A DNA stretch of 9,041 nt from Thermoplasmata archaeon (lineage in GTDB: Archaea > Thermoplasmatota > Thermoplasmata > UBA184). Within the stretch, counting starts at the first letter, position 1. Each line of letters opens with the position of its first letter. Made by a program: the position numbers and the translations under genes. Under the pieces are notes generated by a model, which was not told where the DNA came from, made no database searches, and worked only from the letters and a program-made list of their open reading frames with translations. The stretch is taken from the NCBI GenBank assembly GCA_027314845.1, contig DAHVAA010000051.1:1-9041 (forward strand), in the 5' to 3' direction. Shown piece by piece: positions 1 through 5,796 of this stretch.

Positions 1-368
1 CGCGGGTGCGGGAACTTGCGCAACAGGTACTCGACCCGCAGCATGATCTCCTCGAGCGCTCGCGGACTCTCGACGTACGTCGCGTTCGGGAGCGGGTTCG
101 CGTAGTTCATCATGATGTGGCTGATCGCGTCCACGAACGAGATGCGGTCCATCGCGACGTCGAGCGCCTGCGCGAGCGTCCAGACGAAGGCCGCCGGGTT
201 CGTGACCGCCACGTAGATCGTGTGCGCGTTCGTCTCGCTCCCGACGTCCCGAAGGGTGGCGTTGAGGACGGCGAAGTAGTGGTCGGCGTACTCCCTCGGG
301 TCGAGCTTGAGCGCCACCGCGCTCCCCGAAGGGAGGCCGCGCAGTCGCTCTCCGATGTCGATCGGCAC
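1..368 (-). CDS. KaiC/RAD55-like protein without Walker A (partial, 3' end outside window)
   Basis: Only the first 122 residues are in the window; the frame is open to the left edge. The start is GTG at 368, three bases after the stop of the upstream KaiC-like gene, with a GGGAGG ribosome binding site 10 bases upstream. The protein begins VPIDIGERLRGLPSGSAVAL. It aligns by eye with the RecA core of its neighbour: residues 16-30 (SAVALKLDPREYADH) sit where the P-loop should be but have no GxxGxGK(T/S). Residues 50-72 (strand plus helix, IYVAVTNPAAFVWTLAQAL) match the neighbour's LFISVTEAS region, followed by SFVDAIS (77-83, compare VFVDLP) and a helix ALEEIMLRVEYLLRKF (104-119) leading towards the expected Walker B strand, which lies outside the window. 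Walker-A-less KaiC-fold proteins of this kind occur in archaea, but I know of no assigned role. Inference: a non-hydrolysing partner or regulator of the adjacent ATPase. The gene call is firm; the fold assignment is moderate. Confidence 0.72.
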   Translation of the reverse strand, partial: MPIDIGERLRGLPSGSAVALKLDPREYADHYFAVLNATLRDVGSETNAHTIYVAVTNPAAFVWTLAQALDVAMDRISFVDAISHIMMNYANPLPNATYVESPRALEEIMLRVEYLLRKFPHP

Positions 369-371
369 GGG

Positions 372-1181
372 TTACGTGCCTCCCTCGCGACCACCCTTGA
401 GGTGCGGGGCCATCAGGATGCCGATCGGCGTGAGCTCAAGCACGTACTGGGCTCTCGAATGCGCGGTCCCGCGCATCTTGACGATCTGAACCACCCGGAG
501 GATGTCCCCCATGCGCCGCGTGTTCCACAGGAGTATCACTCCGTCCACGATCGCCTCCTCCACGCCGTGGAGCGAGTAGCGTCCGGGGGTCGGTCCGATC
601 TCGGAGACGAGGAGCGACGTACAGCCGACCTCGTTGAGCTCCTGGCCCAGACGGAGCATGAAATCCCGGATCTGCTCATCCTTGCGGATCCGGTAGCAGA
701 CCGACGTGAGGCTGTCGAGGACCAGCCGCTTCGCGTCCAGGGAGCGCACGAGGTCCCGGATCGTCCGGATCAGGATGTCGATCTCTTCGGGCGTCAGTTC
801 CTCGTTGCCCAGCCCCAGCCGGTCGTAGATCACCGGCAGGTCGACGAACACGAGCGAACCCTGGTCGACCAGGTCCTTGCGGAAGAACTCGAACGTCGAG
901 AGGTTCTGCACGAGCTTCGTGGACGCCTCGGTCACCGAGATGAACAGCGAACGTTCACCGCGCTCGGCGCCCCGTACGAGGAACTCGAGGCATAGGGTGG
1001 TCTTGCCCGTCCCGACGCTGCCCGCGACCAGGACCATGTTCCCTCGGGGGATCCCGCCCTCGAGGATGTTGTCGAGGCCCTCGATCCCCGTCGCGCATCG
1101 TGAGAGAACGGTCGCCGGCGCCATGAGGCCGGTCGAGGGAGCCGCCTCGGGCGGCGCGGCATTCCCCGAAGTGGAGTCCAT
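372..1181 (-). CDS. KaiC/RAD55-like RecA-superfamily ATPase (single domain)
   Basis: A 269-residue protein with one complete KaiC-type RecA core. Visible motifs are LSRCATGIEGLDNILEGGIP (residues 26-45, the usual entry to KaiC domains), Walker A GSVGTGKTT (54-62), a glutamate after the second core strand in FISVTEAS (E85, where KaiC has its catalytic glutamates), Walker B RLVLDS (D156) and the late KVKMRG-like segment IVKMRGTAHS (233-242). It is half the size of circadian KaiC, which has two such domains, and matches the archaeal single-domain KaiC/RAD55 group, ATP-binding signalling or DNA-associated proteins of mostly unknown role. It is not RadA or RadB: the N-terminal HhH domain is absent. 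ATG 1181 is the first in-frame ATG after the upstream gene's stop and sits 23 bases beyond it; no Shine-Dalgarno is visible, and ATG 1124 (M20) is an alternative start. The first 20 residues are a low-complexity Pro/Ala/Ser segment. Confidence 0.88.
   Translation of the reverse strand: MDSTSGNAAPPEAAPSTGLMAPATVLSRCATGIEGLDNILEGGIPRGNMVLVAGSVGTGKTTLCLEFLVRGAERGERSLFISVTEASTKLVQNLSTFEFFRKDLVDQGSLVFVDLPVIYDRLGLGNEELTPEEIDILIRTIRDLVRSLDAKRLVLDSLTSVCYRIRKDEQIRDFMLRLGQELNEVGCTSLLVSEIGPTPGRYSLHGVEEAIVDGVILLWNTRRMGDILRVVQIVKMRGTAHSRAQYVLELTPIGILMAPHLKGGREGGT
379..385 (-). promoter_or_regulatory. Ribosome binding site of the Walker-A-less KaiC-like gene
   Basis: On the minus strand GAGGGAGG precedes the GTG at 368 with a 10-base spacer. 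It lies inside the 3' end of the upstream KaiC-like gene. This site supports GTG at 368 as the start and indicates translation of the downstream gene from the same message. Confidence 0.55.
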
Positions 1182-1204
1182 CGATAAAACGAGCCGTTCC
1201 GAGA

Positions 1205-3655
1205 CTATGAGGGTTGTGGCGAGCGGGAATCCTCTTCGCCGGAGGAGCCCGCCGTATCCAGCACCGGTCCGACCAGACGCTCGCGCGAGAGGACCCAGAC
1301 CGAACCCCCGGCCGTCCGCTCCACGGCCAAAAGAGCTCCCGTGCGACGGAGGCGACTCCCGGCCTCTCTCACCGCCGAGCCGGCTGGGTCGACCGCCCGG
1401 CGCAGGTCCGAAAGTGCGATCCGGAGGTCGCCGCCCGGTTCCCCCGCCCGTTCGCGAATCCACGCGAGGACCCGCTCCGGAGTGCTTCCGTGGCCGCCCT
1501 CCCGCTCTCCTACTTCCGGCGGGGCAATAGGATGCGGGGGGACCAGCCCACCCTCCGGATCCGGGAGGTCGGAAGATGGGGGGCGAAGCGCGGGGTCTGG
1601 TTCGTGGTCGCGGTGGACCCGAACTCCCTCGCCCGACCCAGGGCCCTCATCCCCGTTCGGCCGACGGGCGGTCCGAACCCACCGGACAACGTTCCCTTTG
1701 CCGATGAGCACAGCGGCATGGCCGCGAGGGAGCGCAAGGATATCGTCGGGAAGTACGCTGCGGGCGATTCGCGAGAACTCCCGGGCCTCTTCGGGGGAGC
1801 CCCGGAACGCTACGAAGTCGGCGACGTTGGTCCAGACGGCTTCCTCGATGTCCTCCGAGAACGCCGAGGAGGATTGCGTCGCCAGCACGACGTGGACGTT
1901 CTGTTTCCGGCCAAGTCGCAGCATCTCGGAAAGGCTCTCGTTCGCATAGAGATGGGCCTCGTCGAGGAAGACGAACGTCTTCGCGGTCGGGCCGCGAGCG
2001 AGGAGCTCGGACCACACGAGCGCGAGGTACACCGAGAGCAAGTAGCGGGAGATCGTCTCACCGACCCCAGCCGCGCTCCCGGAGAGGAGGACCACGCGGC
2101 CAGGTCGGACGATCTCGGGCGTCGACATCTCGGGTCTCCGCGCGCAGAGCATCCGGCGAAGCACCGGGTTCTCCACGACCTCGTGCAGGAGCCTTCGGGC
2201 GCCTTCGGCGTCGCTCGGACGTTCCCGTATCCGTTCGGCGAGCTCCCGGAGGGCGGCGAGTCCCTCGGGGGTCGAAGGACGAGGGGCACGACCTTGGGTC
2301 GCGAGCAGAGTGTGCGCGTCCTCGAGGGTCGGCCGCTCGAGAGTGGCCGCGGCGCGGAGGGCGCGCGTGACCATCTCCTCGATGAGCGGCCCCCAGAACG
2401 GGGTCTTTCCGTACCGGCCCGCGCGGACGCGGCGCAGGGAGAGCACGATGTCGTTGAGGCGACGCTCGGCACGGAACCTCTCTTCGGGGGCGGCTGTGAT
2501 CCCTTCGAAGGCATTGATGGCCAGCGGCTCGCGCACCGGGTCGATCACGAGGACCCGGTCCCCGTCGATGTGGCCAAGCTCGCGACCGATGGAGCGGACG
2601 GTCTCGCCGGTCGGGTCGAAGACGACCAGACCGTGCGCTCCGGCCGCCTGGCGGGCGAGCGAAACAAGTAGGGCGCTCTTGCCCATCCCCGTCTCGCCAA
2701 CGATCGCCATGTGACGGCCCTCGAGGGCCTCCACCATGGGTCCGACTACCGTCCCCGATTCGGTCCGGCCCACCGCGAGGAGGGCGGTCGACGAGCCCGC
2801 TTCGGTATTCCCTCCGCCCACAGGGCAGTCCCGCGACGGCAGCAGCATCTCGATCTCGTTCTCGGTCACGACGAACGCTGGGCATCGGCTGGACCATCTG
2901 GGTCGGTGCCGATCGAAGGCGAGGCCGCTCCCGCCTGTCGACAGAGAGACTCGACCCAGCGAGTCCGCGGCTGCTTCGGTAGCGCCACCCCCAACCGCCT
3001 CTCGCTCAGCGCGAAGTCCCGCCGAGACGCTCCAGAGGGAAGTCGGCGCGACGACGGGGGGCTCCGGCCGTGGCGGACTCCTTCCGGGGTACGCGGAGCC
3101 GGGACGGGATGAGCCGACCGGAGGCCGGGCCGCGGGAGATGACCGGAGCCAAGCTTCCCACCATCGCGGCAGCGGCGCGGCCAACGCCTGAACGGTCAGG
3201 GTGAGGACGAGCCCTCGCCGGAGCGTGCTGAAAAGCCGGGCGGCGAGGTCCAGCCATCGCACCGTCCCGTCCGTGGGCCGCCAGGGTTCCGACCAGGGCC
3301 GCAGCCGACGCGCCCAGACGACGGTCGGCGACAACTGACCTGCGGAGAGCGAGCTGCTGACCCAAGAGTGGGCGGGGTACGACGAGAACAGGACCCGAGT
3401 GACCCAGCGCTCTGCGGGGGGCGATGTGACGCTGAGGGTCAGGGACGGGTCGGGGCCGGCGAATAGATTCAGCTCGAAGCCCGCGCTAAGCCCATGACCT
3501 ACCCTCAGTGCGGCCGCGAGCACACCCCGGAGCGACTCGGTGTCCTCGCTCCGGATCGCTGCGTGCGAGCGTGGTCGGTACTCCCAGCTCCGGCGATAGC
3601 CCGCGGCCGCCGGGGGTCGCGCACCGCGTTCCGGCTCGGCCCGGAGTCGGGTCAT
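1205..3655 (-). CDS. HerA/VirB4-like ATPase with C-terminal winged-helix-like domain
   Basis: An 816-residue protein of the HerA/FtsK superfamily of DNA- or substrate-pumping ring ATPases. Numbered from ATG 3655: an N-terminal region (about 23-150, WEYRPRSHAAIRSEDTESL..., then FELNLFAGPDPSLTLSV and SSYPAHSWV) resembles the domain that precedes the motor in archaeal VirB4/TraC-like proteins. A Pro/Ser-rich linker (about 173-205) follows. Next comes a segment ending FVVTENEIEMLLPSRDCPVG that leads into the motor. The motor has Walker A VGETGMGKS (K326), Walker B TFVFLDEAHLY (D565, E566), the LATQSS sensor strand (591-596) and FRGSPEEAREFSR (about 617-629), a likely arginine-bearing inter-subunit region. 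Residues about 725-800 (PERVLAWIRE... to GGSVWVLS) look like a winged helix. A TTG-started extension to 3730 is possible, but 3655 is the first ATG. No Shine-Dalgarno is seen. No NurA, Mre11 or Rad50 gene is adjacent, so this is probably not the canonical end-resection HerA. Confidence 0.85.
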   Translation of the reverse strand: MTRLRAEPERGARPPAAAGYRRSWEYRPRSHAAIRSEDTESLRGVLAAALRVGHGLSAGFELNLFAGPDPSLTLSVTSPPAERWVTRVLFSSYPAHSWVSSSLSAGQLSPTVVWARRLRPWSEPWRPTDGTVRWLDLAARLFSTLRRGLVLTLTVQALAAPLPRWWEAWLRSSPAARPPVGSSRPGSAYPGRSPPRPEPPVVAPTSLWSVSAGLRAEREAVGGGATEAAADSLGRVSLSTGGSGLAFDRHRPRWSSRCPAFVVTENEIEMLLPSRDCPVGGGNTEAGSSTALLAVGRTESGTVVGPMVEALEGRHMAIVGETGMGKSALLVSLARQAAGAHGLVVFDPTGETVRSIGRELGHIDGDRVLVIDPVREPLAINAFEGITAAPEERFRAERRLNDIVLSLRRVRAGRYGKTPFWGPLIEEMVTRALRAAATLERPTLEDAHTLLATQGRAPRPSTPEGLAALRELAERIRERPSDAEGARRLLHEVVENPVLRRMLCARRPEMSTPEIVRPGRVVLLSGSAAGVGETISRYLLSVYLALVWSELLARGPTAKTFVFLDEAHLYANESLSEMLRLGRKQNVHVVLATQSSSAFSEDIEEAVWTNVADFVAFRGSPEEAREFSRIARSVLPDDILALPRGHAAVLIGKGNVVRWVRTARRPNGDEGPGSGEGVRVHRDHEPDPALRPPSSDLPDPEGGLVPPHPIAPPEVGEREGGHGSTPERVLAWIRERAGEPGGDLRIALSDLRRAVDPAGSAVREAGSRLRRTGALLAVERTAGGSVWVLSRERLVGPVLDTAGSSGEEDSRSPQPS

Positions 3656-3733
3656 GAGGGAGGGGACCCGAAGGCGGGCATGGACGCTCCATCCTCCACG
3701 GACGATGGAAGATGCGGGGAGTCCCCCCAACTT

Positions 3734-3764
3734 CGGTCGCGAGCGGCGGTGATCACCGCGACCG
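3734..3764. promoter_or_regulatory. Inverted repeat in divergent intergenic region, possible operator
   Basis: A perfect 14-bp palindrome, gcggtgatcaccgc, lies at 3746-3759. Arms cggtcgc (3734-3740) and gcgaccg (3758-3764) form a second, wider inverted repeat overlapping it. The site lies 79-109 bases upstream of the HerA-like ATG and about 190 bases upstream of the GTPase ATG, in the only divergent gap of the window. The symmetry would suit a dimeric transcription regulator. A role is inferred from position and symmetry alone. The rest of the 292-base gap (3656-3947) shows only a weak 6-bp inverted repeat, tccatc/gatgga, at 3688-3709, and no further gene that I can support. Confidence 0.35.
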
Positions 3765-3903
3765 CGTTCGGTCTCCCTCGGCCGCGGGGTCTCTCAGAGG
3801 TTTCCCGAACCAGACGAAGGAACGTGGGAAGCGGGGGACCGAACCGGCAAGGGCGGCCGAGTTCGCCCCGCCTCCCGGTCCCTGGCGGCCCCACGTCACG
3901 CTC

Positions 3904-3910
3904 AAGTATT
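3904..3910 (+). promoter_or_regulatory. Possible TATA-like element of the DRG GTPase gene
   Basis: aagtatt is the only A/T-rich heptamer in the GC-rich stretch immediately upstream of the GTPase ATG at 3948. With the usual archaeal TATA-to-start distance of about 25 bases, transcription would begin near 3930, leaving a leader of roughly 15 bases with no Shine-Dalgarno sequence. No convincing BRE can be read upstream of it. The assignment is weak. Confidence 0.3.
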
Positions 3911-3947
3911 GTCCGGGCCCCCGTCAATCCGCCGCCTACTCCTCCCG

Positions 3948-5069
3948 ATGTCGTCGCTCGAAGAGCAGATTACCGCCGTTGAGGAGGAGATCCGCAACAC
4001 CGCCTACAACAAGGCGACGCAGCTCCACATCGGACGGCTCAAGGCCAAGCTCGCGGTCCTCCGACTCGAGAGGGAGACCCGCGCCAAGGGCAAGGGCGGT
4101 GGGGTCGGCTACGGGGTCCGCAAGAGCGGTAACGCGACGGTCGGCCTGGTCGGATACCCTTCGGTGGGGAAGTCGACGCTGCTCAACCGGCTCACTTCCG
4201 CCGACAGCGAGATCGGCGCGTACGACTTCACGACCGTCTCGATCATCCCCGGAATGCTCCGCTGGGGCGGGGCTTCGATCCAGGTGCTGGACATGCCCGG
4301 ACTTATCCCGGGCGCGGCGAAGGGCCGGGGCCGGGGACGCGAAGTGCTCTCGGTGGTCCGGTCGGTGGACCTGATCCTGTTCTTGATCGACCCCGAGCAT
4401 CCGAACCTGCGAGCGCTCACGAACGAGCTCGAGGGGGCGGGGGTACGCGTGAACCAGCGACCGCCCCGGATCGTGGTCACTCATGCCGACCGGGGGGGCC
4501 TCACGGTCTCCAGCACCGTTCGATTGACGCACTTGGGCGGCGGGGGGGCCGCCCAGATCGCGCGAGAGTTCGGATTCCACAACGGTTCGATCGTCTTCCG
4601 GGAGGATGCCACGGTCGACCAGCTGATCGATGTGCTCGCGGGGAACCGAGTCTACGTGCCGGCGCTCTTCATCGTCAACAAGGCCGAGCTCTTGACCACG
4701 ACCGAACGAACCCGGCTCGTCGCGGACCTCCGCAGCTTCGACCCGCTCTTCATCTCCGCCCGCGACCAGATCGGGATCGATACCCTGGTCGATCGGATGG
4801 GCCGGGCGTTGCGCTTCATCCGAGTGTACGTGAAACCCCCCGGGCGCCCCCCCGACCTCGACGAGCCGGTGATCCTGCGGCAGGGCGACACGGTAGCGGG
4901 ACTGCTCCACCGCCTTCCGCCCGAGCTCGACCGCACGTTCAAGGCCGCCCAGGTCTGGGGACGGAGCGCCCGGTTCCCCGGTCAAACGGTCGGACGGGAC
5001 CACCCGCTCTCGGACGAGGATATCGTCACCGTCGTCGTCGCTCGGGGAAGCGCGCGCGCGGCGAGCTAG
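3948..5069 (+). CDS. DRG-family GTPase (Obg/RBG-related) with TGS domain
   Basis: A 373-residue protein, usual length for archaeal DRG (developmentally regulated GTP-binding) proteins, which associate with ribosomes and translation. It opens with the family's helical leader MSSLEEQITAVEEEI...YNKAT..HIGRLKAKLA (1-37) and a basic glycine-rich patch GKGGGVGYGVRKSG (48-61). The G domain shows G1 GYPSVGKST (69-77), G2 threonines in FTTVSIIPG (94-102), G3 DMPG (115-118), G4 NKAE (244-247; normally NKxD) and G5 ISAR (269-272). A DRG-type insertion with the LGGGG loop (196-200) interrupts the G domain, and a TGS domain closes the protein (about 291-366, IRVYVKPPGRPPDLDEPVILRQGDTV to DEDIVTVV). ATG 3948 is chosen because it gives the conserved N-terminus; the TTG at 3909 would add 13 atypical residues. 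The gene is divergent from the HerA-like gene, and its last 44 bases overlap flpA tail to tail. Confidence 0.95.
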   Translation: MSSLEEQITAVEEEIRNTAYNKATQLHIGRLKAKLAVLRLERETRAKGKGGGVGYGVRKSGNATVGLVGYPSVGKSTLLNRLTSADSEIGAYDFTTVSIIPGMLRWGGASIQVLDMPGLIPGAAKGRGRGREVLSVVRSVDLILFLIDPEHPNLRALTNELEGAGVRVNQRPPRIVVTHADRGGLTVSSTVRLTHLGGGGAAQIAREFGFHNGSIVFREDATVDQLIDVLAGNRVYVPALFIVNKAELLTTTERTRLVADLRSFDPLFISARDQIGIDTLVDRMGRALRFIRVYVKPPGRPPDLDEPVILRQGDTVAGLLHRLPPELDRTFKAAQVWGRSARFPGQTVGRDHPLSDEDIVTVVVARGSARAAS

Positions 5070-5796
5070 GTCGCGGCTCCCCGCTCTTCCCGAAGAGCGC
5101 GGACCGCACCGCCCCACCGACGAGGTAATGCGCCCGGTGGAACGGGTCGAGCTTGACCGAGGGGAAGGCGTCGACCCACGGCTCGAGCTCGCGCTCGGCT
5201 CGAGCGAGATGCCCCGCCGGCCCGAGCTCCCGGCCCATGCTCGCGGTCTTGAGGGCGAGAAGCAGCGAATCCTTCGCGCCGGAGAGAAAGAGCTCGGCGT
5301 TCGCCTTCAGGATCTCGAGCTGATCCGGTTGGGCGATGTCCACGTAGAGGCCATCGACCGGCGGGACAAGCTCCGAGTAGGACCGGGGGACCCGCGCGTC
5401 CGCGAGGATCGGCAAAAGATTCGGCCACCGGTCGGAAAGGTCGGCGAGGCGGGCAAAAGGTCGCACGCTTCGTTCGACCGCATAGACTCGCCCGTCGGGC
5501 CCGACCAGGTCGGCCACGTGCGAGGCGGTGGTTCCGCTCGCGGCGCCGAGGTAGAGCCAGCGTTCCCCCGGCCGGGGCAGCGGGCCCTCCCAGCCCCGGA
5601 CGATGGCGGCCGCGAGCTTCGCTCGGAACGGGTCGAACGCCCGGTAGGGGCGACCCTCCGAGACGCTCCACCGTTCGCCATACACGGGCGGGGGGGCACC
5701 GGCGCTCTCGGTCCACAGCTCCGTCCGCTCCCCGGCCTCGGTACGGGCGAGCCGAGGAGAAACACGGTCGGGGCGGAAACGGCGTGGGGCTCTCAA
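5026..5796 (-). CDS. flpA: Fibrillarin-like rRNA/tRNA 2'-O-methyltransferase
   Basis: A 256-residue fibrillarin, the SAM-dependent catalytic subunit of box C/D RNPs, which 2'-O-methylate rRNA (and tRNA in archaea) at sites chosen by guide RNAs. Landmarks are VYGERW (38-43), PYRAFDPFRAKLAAAI (50-65), SAM-binding motif I LYLGAASGTTASHV (81-94), the acidic SAM-ribose site YAVERS (105-110), DIAQPDQ (153-159), LKTAS (182-186; family norm IKARS) and the histidine in FHRAHYLVGG (219-228). The K-D-K-H residues of the family are present as K60, D153, K183 and H223 by my alignment. The start is TTG at 5796, overlapping the nop5 stop by two bases (TTGA), with a GGAGG site 5 bases upstream; no ATG lies between that point and motif I. 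A basic, Pro/Ser/Arg-rich tail of about 26 residues follows the conserved end and runs over the 3' end of the GTPase gene. Confidence 0.94.
   Translation of the reverse strand: MRAPRRFRPDRVSPRLARTEAGERTELWTESAGAPPPVYGERWSVSEGRPYRAFDPFRAKLAAAIVRGWEGPLPRPGERWLYLGAASGTTASHVADLVGPDGRVYAVERSVRPFARLADLSDRWPNLLPILADARVPRSYSELVPPVDGLYVDIAQPDQLEILKANAELFLSGAKDSLLLALKTASMGRELGPAGHLARAERELEPWVDAFPSVKLDPFHRAHYLVGGAVRSALFGKSGEPRPSSPRARFPERRRR
5082..5099. other. Hairpin just past the GTPase stop codon
   Basis: cgctctt and aagagcg form a 7-bp perfect stem around a 4-base loop, starting 13 bases after the GTPase stop. It lies inside flpA codons on the other strand. There is no T tract, so it is not a standard archaeal U-rich terminator; it might mark or protect the 3' end of the GTPase message. 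Confidence 0.3.

Noticed and set aside
6..995. 329-codon plus-strand frame
   Set aside because: It lies opposite the two KaiC-like genes and shows only antisense-type composition.
1214..2671. 485-codon plus-strand frame
   Set aside because: It is antisense to the HerA-like gene, including its Walker motifs, and has no recognisable domain.
3656..3730. TTG-started 25-residue extension of the HerA-like protein
   Set aside because: It needs a TTG start with no binding site, and the added residues show no family similarity. ATG 3655 already precedes the conserved region by about 20 residues.
5051..5060. Alternating CG run (10 bases), possible Z-DNA or repeat
   Set aside because: It encodes the ordinary Ser-Ala-Arg-Ala end of the GTPase, and short CG runs are expected at this base composition.
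3936..5117. 393-codon minus-strand frame opposite the GTPase
   Set aside because: It is a mirror frame of a gene with complete G motifs; the translation has repetitive charged residues and no fold signature.
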